Shown: in pieces, positions 43,599 to 50,822 of the stretch
Layout of the letters: every line of letters starts with the position of its first letter
Numbering within the stretch: position 1 is the first letter of the stretch
Source of the DNA: Flavobacteriales bacterium
GTDB taxonomy: Bacteria; Bacteroidota; Bacteroidia; Flavobacteriales_D; Crocinitomicaceae
Direction of reading: 5' to 3'
NCBI GenBank assembly: GCA_018883325.1
Contig: VEQH01000006.1
Location: 31,119-95,118, forward strand
Length of the DNA: 64,000 bases
Notes under the pieces: model-generated
Seen by the model: only the letters and a program-made list of their open reading frames with translations
The model's database searches: none
Told to the model about the DNA's origin: nothing
Translations under genes and position numbers: made by a program

Positions 43599-43802
43599 TT
43601 AATCCAATCGCTCTAAAATAAACGCCAACATTGTTTCGTCTAATTTTGAAAATGCGAACCATGGTACGACAAGCCAGCACAAGCTTCTTACCTAAATCTT
43701 TTAATGATGCACCAATGTGGTACAATTCTTTTTGGACGGTGATAAGAAAGTGGTCATAGTTCTCTTTCAGTTCATGAATACTGATTGGAGGGTATTGACT
43801 GT
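43599..43802 (-). pseudogene. 3' remnant of a RhuM-PLD family gene at the array head
   Basis: Reads SQYPPISIHELKENYDHFL and QKELYHIGASLKDLGKK in one frame, then, after a 22-base insertion at 43663-43684, FAFSKLDETMLAFILERLD to a TAA in another frame. The HKD-like motif is already decayed here (YDHF for HDRF, ITV for IID). Nothing of the family is readable beyond 43802. It corresponds to the remnant at 9283. Confidence 0.8.
43663..43684 (-). repeat. 22-base insertion in the RhuM-PLD remnant
   Basis: On the minus strand it reads GCTTGTGCTGGCTTGTCGTACC, inserted between the GKK codons and the conserved ATGGTTCGC. The position is identical to the 23-base insert at 9318, with related sequence (CTTGTCGTACC shared). 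Confidence 0.7.
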
Positions 43803-43857
43803 TTGGATTTCAATCGATTTAAGACGTGTTATATAGTTTTTACGATTATTAATTACA

Positions 43858-43890
43858 CGCGGAATCCCACTAAAAAACTCACATTCCGCG
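43858..43890. repeat. hairpin with a TAAAAAAC-type loop, copy 2
   Basis: CGCGGAAT at 43858-43865 pairs with ATTCCGCG at 43883-43890; the loop is CCCACTAAAAAACTCAC. An outer pair TTATTAATT (43846-43854) and AATTAATAA (43899-43907) extends it. It lies just beyond the array head. The 249 bases from 43803 to 44051 contain no gene. Confidence 0.6.
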
Positions 43891-44051
43891 GATAATAAAA
43901 TTAATAAACAACAAAATCATTTGGTATTGTTAGCCGCTATTATTTTCGTTACTTGAATGGTTAATAAACTAATATGTAATGATTTAAAGACCGAATGACT
44001 TACATTTAGAATACAAAAACTTAAAGTTAATTTGATTGCAAATAACTTGGA

Positions 44052-44834
44052 CTACTCAACCCGAATTGAATGCTGAATCGCGTGCTTAGAACCGTATGAG
44101 TCAGTTAATTCATAACGATGAATAATCGATGATCCATTCGGAAGGTTGGGCACTTGATAGTCTATTTCACGAAGCCATCCAACTTGGTAGTAGAAGAAAT
44201 CGGAAGGTCCATAGTTTGCAATTTCTGTTTCTGCTCCAAAACCAACTTTCTCAAAAACTTTCATAGAAGAAATGGTTTGATTAACTGTCATCGGAGAAAA
44301 GTAAGGACGAATGGTAACGGTTTGTCCTGGTTGTAAAGTATCGCTAGCATTGTAGTCATAAAAACGAAATTGGAAAGGATAGTTTACGGGTTGAATTTCG
44401 TAGGTGATGTGTGTAGTTTTTTTCGACCCGTCAAAACCAACTGCTTCTAATTCTAAAGTTACAAAATGAATAACTCCTGCCATATTTTCGTAGTCAATTT
44501 GGTAATCAATTGAATCAATTAAATATGCTGTACCACCAATAGTTTGGGAAGGCGTGTAATTATATTCAAGTGCTTTTGTGTTATCGTGAAATATTCGAAA
44601 ATGGATAACCTCAACGTTTTTTATTGGCTTTACTAATGCACGATAATGAATACTTAAATCAGACGCAACATAAACAGTATCAACAGGTATTTCTGTGTCT
44701 GTGTACTTTTCAAGGAACGAGACAGTAAAATCGGATTCTCCTGTATTATTATGTTTCTTACAAGACGATAATGATAAAACGATAAAGGAAAGGCTTACGA
44801 ACAATAGTATTTTATTTTTCATCATTTTAGGCAT
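44052..44834 (-). CDS. unknown lipoprotein
   Basis: 260 residues. Signal sequence with lipobox SLSSC (Cys25 from ATG 44834; starts at 44825 or 44822 are also possible and none has a clear ribosome-binding site). The mature part is beta-rich with two or three Ig-like segments (DTVYVASDLSIHYRAL, SDTLQPGQTVTIRPYF). It follows the 44846 lipoprotein gene by 11 bases, so the two form an operon. Two adjacent surface lipoproteins of this kind often act together, but nothing identifies a ligand. Confidence 0.75.
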   Translation of the reverse strand: MPKMMKNKILLFVSLSFIVLSLSSCKKHNNTGESDFTVSFLEKYTDTEIPVDTVYVASDLSIHYRALVKPIKNVEVIHFRIFHDNTKALEYNYTPSQTIGGTAYLIDSIDYQIDYENMAGVIHFVTLELEAVGFDGSKKTTHITYEIQPVNYPFQFRFYDYNASDTLQPGQTVTIRPYFSPMTVNQTISSMKVFEKVGFGAETEIANYGPSDFFYYQVGWLREIDYQVPNLPNGSSIIHRYELTDSYGSKHAIQHSIRVE

Positions 44835-44845
44835 AGTTTAATTGG

Positions 44846-46117
44846 TTATTTAATTTCGATAATGTCAACAGGGCTAGTGAAAACACCATTATTCGCATGA
44901 AAAACTTCACATGCTGCCCAAAGCGAAGTGTTGTCTGAGTATATTCCACGCAAGGTTATGTTAGCAAAGTCAACTTTTTTTAGTAGCGAAAATGCATTTC
45001 CGTTTAACTGATAAATCGAACGTGGGTCATCTATCAATCCTGTAGAATTGTCGTAACCGATAGTGATAAGTTTGTTTTTGTACACACAGAAATCAACTTT
45101 TGTTGTAGTGGTAAACGGTGTTGAAGTATTATTTGGATAGGGTACATCTGAAGCAATTAATTGCAACGAAGCTCCATTGAACTGAAACACTGCGATGGTA
45201 TTATTGTCTCTATAAACAACAACAAAAGGCTGGTCACCGTTACGAATTATCCTTATTGGGTAAGGCTCAAAAAAATTAACAACTAATTTCCGTACTTGTG
45301 TTAAAGGAACGCTACCTAATTCAACCCAACCGGAGCCGTTATTTCCAAGAAAATTAATATTTCCATCTACTTGGTCGCCTTGTTGAGCATCGGTATAGGC
45401 TATATATTTGTTATTGTTTTCTGAAACATAGTAGTCAAAAGCCTGAACTTTGGGTTTTAATTCAACGATAGGTTCATTCTGCCAACCTCCTACTCCAAAG
45501 GTGTAATATTTCACATTGGGTAATTCATATCCTGAGTACAATGATTGCGCACCAACACCCGTAACGATTTGATTACATTCAGCCATTTTAATTGGATAAT
45601 CAACGTATTCATTTATTGAATTTAATCCGGATGAACTACAGAAGCTATGATACCAAGTTGGATATGCAGAGGAAGATTGTCTGTAACGGTAAGAGGTAAA
45701 AAGATTACCTTGTCCGTCAAATTCATGATTTAAAACTCTTCTATAATCTGAGCTAGTTTTCGGGTCGCCACATGCTTCATAATTAGACTTTATGAACTTT
45801 TTATTCTCAAGCGTTCCTTTGTAAATATGAATGCTTCCATAAAATGTTTGTTCAATTTGCCAAGAAGCATAAATCGTATTATTAACTTTTCGGATATCAA
45901 GTGGCGTAATAAAATAACCATTTGGTACATCAGGGAGATAGGTGTCAAATCTACCTAGGAAACCATAGCCAGCTGCTTCATAACCTTTAATTACTTCATC
46001 AATGGATTCAGTATTGTTTTCATTTTGATTCTTCTTGCACGATTCAAGTAAAAGTGAACATGCTAAAACTGCAAGAAAAGCAATTCTAGGGAAAATCTTA
46101 TTTATTGTTACCCTCAT
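44846..46117 (-). CDS. unknown lipoprotein, possible beta-propeller
   Basis: 423 residues. Lipobox LLESC (Cys27). The mature part has repeated short beta segments with aromatic and Asn/Asp turns (NNTIYASWQIEQTFYGSIHI, NNKYIAYTDAQQGDQVDGN, NTIAVFQFNGASLQLI), compatible with a six- or seven-bladed propeller. Signature repeats are too weak to name a family. It is the first gene of the two-lipoprotein operon between the RhuM-PLD array and the DarT-like operon. Confidence 0.75.
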   Translation of the reverse strand: MRVTINKIFPRIAFLAVLACSLLLESCKKNQNENNTESIDEVIKGYEAAGYGFLGRFDTYLPDVPNGYFITPLDIRKVNNTIYASWQIEQTFYGSIHIYKGTLENKKFIKSNYEACGDPKTSSDYRRVLNHEFDGQGNLFTSYRYRQSSSAYPTWYHSFCSSSGLNSINEYVDYPIKMAECNQIVTGVGAQSLYSGYELPNVKYYTFGVGGWQNEPIVELKPKVQAFDYYVSENNNKYIAYTDAQQGDQVDGNINFLGNNGSGWVELGSVPLTQVRKLVVNFFEPYPIRIIRNGDQPFVVVYRDNNTIAVFQFNGASLQLIASDVPYPNNTSTPFTTTTKVDFCVYKNKLITIGYDNSTGLIDDPRSIYQLNGNAFSLLKKVDFANITLRGIYSDNTSLWAACEVFHANNGVFTSPVDIIEIK

Positions 46118-46558
46118 AAATATTAAAATATAATGGACTGCCTTTAAAGCGTATTATCTTTGATAACAAATTTATGAAATTCTTCAAAAACGGGATTAAA
46201 ATCGTAAAATATTTATAATCAGTTTGTAAAGATCAAGAATTAAGTGCTTCTCCTTAATTGTCTAGAATCATTGTTGTTTTACTTTTGATTGTTTTAATAT
46301 TGTGTGTAACGCTTAAAAAAAGAGTTGATTTCAAAAGTTAGTTTATTTGCGACTCTAGATCATTGAGTTTTTATTGATTCATTTTGCGTTAATACAATTG
46401 TGGCAATTACATTATGTAGCTATTAGAAGTTCGCGATTTCGAAGCACTTCACTGTCAACCAAGCACAAACTTTGATAGATGCACAAAGCTTGATTTAACC
46501 ACTGAACCGCCACTTTTGGGTAGGTGTTGCAAGCAGCCGTTTTTATTGTTCTTTCGTG
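46118..46558. other. 441-base noncoding stretch behind the DarT-like gene
   Basis: No ORF is supported. The half next to darT (about 46430-46545) is richer in GC and contains short inverted pieces, for example CTTTG near 46470 with CAAAG near 46484 inside CAAGC/GCTTG. It may be an acquired noncoding tail that came with the operon. The lipoprotein promoter must be near 46130. Confidence 0.5.
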
Positions 46559-47683
46559 TCAAAAATATAGTTGTTTGTTGATGTTCATTTGTATTCCAAG
46601 ATGATTCGGAAACATTGGTAATATTTTTTCAAGTGTCGCTTCATTATAAGTAAAAATGTTCGTTACGTAATAAATTGGAATTTTCTCTTGAACCAAAACC
46701 TCTGAACATTTAATTCTTTTTCCGTCTGGATGGTTTGTCCAATAATTGTCTTTGATAACAGTCCAATTGAGTTTATTAAAGTCCTCGATGTTTTTATAAA
46801 AATTTGTTGTCCGAACTGCTGCATTTCCATCTGAAAAAGCAACGTTCTCTGTTAATAGAATTTGTGGTGTAATTTTTAGTAAAATCAAGTTTTCTCTTTG
46901 TCCGTTTGCACACAAATAATACAACATTGGGTTTTTAGGATTAATGTAAAGTGGTGCAAATTCGTGTATATTCCCGCCTAAAGTAGGTTCAATTCTGTTT
47001 CTTCGTTCATTTACTTGTTGTATTGAAATATCCACGTTTACAACCCCCTTTGAATGTGCGATGTTATGCGATAAGATGCCTAATTCTAAAATACTTTTAA
47101 TGTTGTTAAGGTGTGCAGTATAGAAAAGTCCACCAAAAGGAATTTTACTTAAATACTGTTCGTTTAATTGTTTTCTTTTCGCGATTATTTCACGATTTTC
47201 ATTTGAAGTTAAAAATTTTTCAACTTCATTTTTTATGTTATTTAAAATCGTTTGATATTTTAAAATTTGCTCCGAATTTAATGTAATAAAGAAGTTGTCA
47301 ATTTTAGAAAACAAATGCTTATAGAATTTTATTACCCTCGATACTAAATTTTTGTAAAGATTATCAAGCCACAGTATAACATCTGATTTTAAAATTAAGG
47401 TCAAATGAAAATAAGAATTCCCTTTGTCCATTGTACCTGGATTTCTTAGATAAAGTGACTTGTATATTTTGTCAATTTTGAAGTTTACGTGTGGCAATAT
47501 TTTTTCTTGTGAAAATATTTTGTTGTAGACTAAAGTCAAGTCGTCAATTTTTTTAAAATTGTTATTTGTGCTTATATCCAATAGAAAGCCTTCAACCTTT
47601 GAAAGATTTAAATATAAATAATCTAAAATGTTGAGATAAACATTCTGATTGTAACTTTCAAGAAATTGGATTGAATTACTCAA
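46559..47683 (-). CDS. DarT-like ADP-ribosyltransferase toxin with N-terminal extension
   Basis: 374 residues. The C-terminal part from about 185 matches the DarT (DUF4433) domain: LFYTAHLNNIKSILELGIL (NAD-binding His191/Asn194 region), VNERRNR, GNIHEFAPLYINPKNPMLYY, and KCSEVLVQEKIPIYYV with Glu328 in the position of the catalytic glutamate. DarT enzymes ADP-ribosylate thymidine in single-stranded DNA and block replication. The first ~180 residues are helical, with no family recognised; classical DarT lacks them. It overlaps the middle gene of the operon by 8 bases. No key residue appears missing. Confidence 0.78.
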   Translation of the reverse strand: MSNSIQFLESYNQNVYLNILDYLYLNLSKVEGFLLDISTNNNFKKIDDLTLVYNKIFSQEKILPHVNFKIDKIYKSLYLRNPGTMDKGNSYFHLTLILKSDVILWLDNLYKNLVSRVIKFYKHLFSKIDNFFITLNSEQILKYQTILNNIKNEVEKFLTSNENREIIAKRKQLNEQYLSKIPFGGLFYTAHLNNIKSILELGILSHNIAHSKGVVNVDISIQQVNERRNRIEPTLGGNIHEFAPLYINPKNPMLYYLCANGQRENLILLKITPQILLTENVAFSDGNAAVRTTNFYKNIEDFNKLNWTVIKDNYWTNHPDGKRIKCSEVLVQEKIPIYYVTNIFTYNEATLEKILPMFPNHLGIQMNINKQLYF

Positions 47684-48371
47684 AATAGATAATTTTTAAA
47701 CTACGATTTGGCATTTCAAGAGTAAATTGTTCAACTTCATCAAATTCGTCAAGTTTTATTGTAAAAAGATAGTCAGGGTCGTAACCTTTGTATTTGAGTA
47801 TGTTTTCGTTGCTAGAAATTAAATGTGATTTTTTTGGCGAAAGCGATGGTTCTATACTTAGAACTAGCTCTTGATTGTCGTCTATAAAGTTCAAATTGAT
47901 AGTTCTTTCTACTTCACTTTCTGATACCAATACTCCATTTTCATAACGTTTATGTTTCGTTGAATAAAAAATAGCAGCTTCAGTTTCTGTGTCGTCTATT
48001 TGAACTCCATGATTTTTCTGAAAATAATCTCTCAAAAAATCCCACATACCTTCCCAAGCTACATTCTGTTGAACACCGATTGTCGCAATCATAGCGTCTT
48101 GCTCCGTATATTGTCCCGGAAAAAGCTCCATTGCAGCTTCCGTGAAAGCTGATGTAATTGGAATAAAGTTTTGAGTTGAGTTTAATGCTCCTAAAAACAT
48201 TTCCTCGATAGTTTTTCCTTGACGTATTTCTTCTTTCTGGTTCTTTAGAATGAAAAGACACGTATTGTTAATCACTTCTGCTTCTAAATCTGCAAAAGTT
48301 ATATTCCCTCTTCTTTGTTGAAGATTTGAAATTGATTGTATTAAATGTTGTTTTGCTTGGCTTTTGTTCAT
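47676..48371 (-). CDS. unknown middle protein of the DarT-like operon
   Basis: 231 residues, acidic. The N-terminal half is helical (AKQHLIQSISNLQQRRGNIT, NQKEEIRQGKTIEEMFLGAL), and the C-terminal half is beta-rich (TINLNFIDDNQELVLSIEP, FTIKLDEFDEVEQFTLEMP). No family is recognised. It is 3 bases after the macro-domain gene and overlaps darT by 8 bases, so all three products are made together. An accessory antitoxin, adaptor or sensor role is possible, but this is inference from position alone. Confidence 0.75.
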   Translation of the reverse strand: MNKSQAKQHLIQSISNLQQRRGNITFADLEAEVINNTCLFILKNQKEEIRQGKTIEEMFLGALNSTQNFIPITSAFTEAAMELFPGQYTEQDAMIATIGVQQNVAWEGMWDFLRDYFQKNHGVQIDDTETEAAIFYSTKHKRYENGVLVSESEVERTINLNFIDDNQELVLSIEPSLSPKKSHLISSNENILKYKGYDPDYLFTIKLDEFDEVEQFTLEMPNRSLKIIYFE

Positions 48372-48374
48372 AGG

Positions 48375-49058
48375 TCAGAAAAGATTTAATTGAATGTTTA
48401 AAGTGTCTGAACGCATTGCATAATTAAAGCATTTTTCAAGCGTTGTTTCCCCAATGCCTTTACAACTTGCAATTTGTCCCATATTTCTAATTTCTGTTGA
48501 ATTTAAAATTTCTATTAACTGAACAATTTTATTTTCTTTAAGTCCTGTTAATTTTTTAATTGTGGTTATGTCTATTGAAAGAAAAGCAGTTTTGAAATTT
48601 TCGTAAATGTCGTCAGGTGCTTGTGGGTCAAATTGGTAAACTTCAAAGGGGATGTCAATGTCTTTGAGGTATTTTTCAATTAGTCCAAGAGATTGTTCTT
48701 TAGATAAACCACCATTATGTGCACCAAGTAAAGGAAATGCGATTGAGGTTATTCCTTTTGCTTTATAAGTTTCAAGGAACTTTTTTAGCCCTTTTTCTAA
48801 ATACTCTGGTTTTGTTTCGTATTTCCAATGAAACTTTGTTGGGAAGTTTAAAATCCATTTTTGGTGCGTCTTATATAAATATAGTTTCCCGATGTCCAAT
48901 TGTTTTTTGTCGCACATTTCTTTGTAACGAACGAACATATCAGGATAACGGTATTTACATTCTAATGCAAGTCCTGCTCCCATAATACCAAAGCAGTTCA
49001 CAGTATTAACTATGGTCTGCATTTCTGTCCTAAATATGTTACCTGTTATTACTTTCAT
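48375..49058 (-). CDS. DarG-like macro-domain protein
   Basis: 227 residues. The macro domain covers about 1-155: MKVITGNIFRTE, IVNTVNCFGIMGAGLALECK (ADP-ribose-binding loop) and TSIAFPLLGAHNGGLSKEQS (second loop). DarG removes ADP-ribose from DNA and neutralises DarT. Instead of the long DarG C-terminal domain, this protein has only ~70 residues with a helix-hairpin-helix-like piece (MGQIASCKGIGETTLEKCF). ATG 49058 with AAGAG before it is preferred to the upstream TTG at 49073. It leads the three-gene operon. Confidence 0.83.
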   Translation of the reverse strand: MKVITGNIFRTEMQTIVNTVNCFGIMGAGLALECKYRYPDMFVRYKEMCDKKQLDIGKLYLYKTHQKWILNFPTKFHWKYETKPEYLEKGLKKFLETYKAKGITSIAFPLLGAHNGGLSKEQSLGLIEKYLKDIDIPFEVYQFDPQAPDDIYENFKTAFLSIDITTIKKLTGLKENKIVQLIEILNSTEIRNMGQIASCKGIGETTLEKCFNYAMRSDTLNIQLNLF

Positions 49059-49106
49059 TTTACTCTTATTCAATGTCTGCGTTTTAAAATGGATGCTGAC
49101 GGACAG

Positions 49107-49131
49107 ATAGGCGAAAGTTTATCGCGCCTAT
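49107..49131. promoter_or_regulatory. hairpin in the darG leader
   Basis: ATAGGCG at 49107-49113 pairs with CGCCTAT at 49125-49131, with an 11-base loop. It lies about 50 bases before the macro-domain start. It could be an operator or mark the junction of the acquired operon. Confidence 0.4.
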
Positions 49132-49231
49132 ATCTCTCCTCAAATATACCCAAAAATTATAGAACTCATCCCCACCAAACTGCGCTCAACAATAAAGAAA
49201 GACAAATAATTTTCTAAACAAGTCTATTCGT

Positions 49232-49239
49232 TATCTTTG
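49232..49239 (+). promoter_or_regulatory. TAnnTTTG box of ribF
   Basis: TATCTTTG matches the Bacteroidota -7 box 17 bases before the ribF ATG; no clear TTG upstream. Confidence 0.5.
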
Positions 49240-49256
49240 CGCTCTTAAAATTGCCA

Positions 49257-50207
49257 ATGAGAATTTTTGAAGGTTTAGCGCACGTTGCTCAAATAAAAAA
49301 TCCAGTGATTACCATTGGAACATTTGACGGTGTGCATTTGGGTCATCAAAAGATTATTCAACGAGTGGTTCTTGAAGCTAAAAAAATCGAAGGCGAAAGT
49401 GTTTTATTGACCTTTTATCCGCATCCTCGAATGGTTTTGTTTCCAGAAAGTCACGGATTGCAATTACTTCAAACTCAAACTGAAAAATTGGAAACGCTCT
49501 CCGAAAATGGACTTCAAAATGTGATTATTTTGCCCTTTTCAAAAGAGTTTTCTCAAATGACAGCACTCGATTTTGTGCGCGAAGTGTTGATAAATGCCAT
49601 CGGTGCAAAAAAAATTATCATTGGCTACGATCATCAGTTTGGAAACGACCGCAAAGGAAATATTGACTTTTTAAGAGGACTTGCTGCCGAATATCAGTTC
49701 GAAGTAATCGAAATTCCTGCTGAGGAAATTAATGAAGTCAACGTGAGTTCTACCAAAATTCGCAGCGCTTTGTTAGCTGGAGATGTTGCTATTGCCAATA
49801 AATATTTAGGAAAACCCTTTGAATTGAATGGAACGATTGTTAAAGGAGCTCAAATTGGTCGCACAATTGGCTTTCCGACGGCGAACCTAGCTCTTCAAGA
49901 CACTACTAAATTAATTCCCGCAAATGGTGTATATGCCGTGACGATTTATCTTCAAAATGATGCAATTGCCCACTACGGAATGATGAATATTGGAGTGCGT
50001 CCAACGGTTTCAGTAGAACAAAAACAAACCATCGAAGTGCATGTTTTTGATTTTGAGGGAGATTTGTACACAACTAGCATGAAAGTTGTAATGCATCAAC
50101 GCATTCGTGCAGAACAAAATTTTAGTAACTTAGCTTCTCTCAAAACCCAGTTAATTAAGGATGAAACTGCTATTCGCACTTATTTCAATCAGTTTTCTAA
50201 ACACTAG
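49257..50207 (+). CDS. ribF: bifunctional riboflavin kinase/FAD synthetase
   Basis: 316 residues. The N-terminal FMN adenylyltransferase domain has ITIGTFDGVHLGHQKII and GYDHQFGNDRKGNI; the C-terminal flavokinase has GRTIGFPTANL and YGMMNIGVRPTV. It makes FMN and then FAD from riboflavin in the cytosol. The frame opens at a TTG at 49251, but ATG 49257 gives the right N-terminus. Its last 47 bases overlap the start of the LRR gene in another frame. Confidence 0.95.
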   Translation: MRIFEGLAHVAQIKNPVITIGTFDGVHLGHQKIIQRVVLEAKKIEGESVLLTFYPHPRMVLFPESHGLQLLQTQTEKLETLSENGLQNVIILPFSKEFSQMTALDFVREVLINAIGAKKIIIGYDHQFGNDRKGNIDFLRGLAAEYQFEVIEIPAEEINEVNVSSTKIRSALLAGDVAIANKYLGKPFELNGTIVKGAQIGRTIGFPTANLALQDTTKLIPANGVYAVTIYLQNDAIAHYGMMNIGVRPTVSVEQKQTIEVHVFDFEGDLYTTSMKVVMHQRIRAEQNFSNLASLKTQLIKDETAIRTYFNQFSKH

Positions 50208-50736
50208 TTTCTGTCAAAAAAACACGGAAACCATCTATAAATGGAGCGAAGTGCAAACTGCCAATCCGGACACAATTTATAATTTATCGTTATCTAAGCT
50301 TAAATTGTCGAGTCTTCCAACCGAATTGTGGCGCTTTAAAAACCTCAAAAAATTGTACTTAGATAAAAACAAACTCAGTGCGTTGCCAGATAGTTTTGAT
50401 GTTTTTGAAAATTTGGAAGTGCTGAGCCTCGACCACAATCAGTTTGAATTAATTCCGTTGCCAATTACACGTTTGACAAATCTTAAAATTTTAATTGCAT
50501 CCAATAATCGCTTGACTTTTTTGCCAGATAATATCAGCAACGCGAAGAATATTGAGAAGCTGGATTTTTACAACAATGAAATTACCAACTTCGGAAACGG
50601 AATTTATGAACTGAAAGCTTTAACTCATTTAGATATAAGCGGAACAATGTACGGTACCATTTTTCAAAAGAACTTGGAGACGAAATTGAAGACCGTAAAA
50701 ATCGTAATGGATCCTCCTTGCAAATGCTTGGATTGA
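50161..50736 (+). CDS. secreted leucine-rich-repeat protein
   Basis: 191 residues. Signal peptide MKLLFALISISFLNTSFC, then about five LRRs between 40 and 165 (LKKLYLDKNKLSALPDSF, LEVLSLDHNQFELIP, LKILIASNNRLTFLPDNI, IEKLDFYNNEITNF), and a short Cys-containing end, DPPCKCLD. LRR proteins mediate protein contacts outside the cytosol; the partner is unknown. The start lies inside ribF with a 47-base overlap in a different frame. No later ATG would keep the signal peptide, so the overlap appears real. Confidence 0.8.
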   Translation: MKLLFALISISFLNTSFCQKNTETIYKWSEVQTANPDTIYNLSLSKLKLSSLPTELWRFKNLKKLYLDKNKLSALPDSFDVFENLEVLSLDHNQFELIPLPITRLTNLKILIASNNRLTFLPDNISNAKNIEKLDFYNNEITNFGNGIYELKALTHLDISGTMYGTIFQKNLETKLKTVKIVMDPPCKCLD

Positions 50737-50799
50737 GTTTTAAACGAATCTTTGCTGAAAACATATTTGCTTCCTAAAAAGCTGTAAATTCATTAATCT

Positions 50800-50807
50800 T
50801 AAATTTG
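50800..50807 (+). promoter_or_regulatory. TAnnTTTG box before the gliding-type surface operon
   Basis: TAAATTTG, 16 bases before the ATG at 50823; -33 element not clear. Confidence 0.45.
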
Positions 50808-50822
50808 AACGATTATAAAACT

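Noticed and set aside
43499..44051. tRNA or other structured RNA in the gaps of the accessory island
   Set aside because: No T-loop or cloverleaf pattern was found on either strand; only the hairpin at 43858 stands out.
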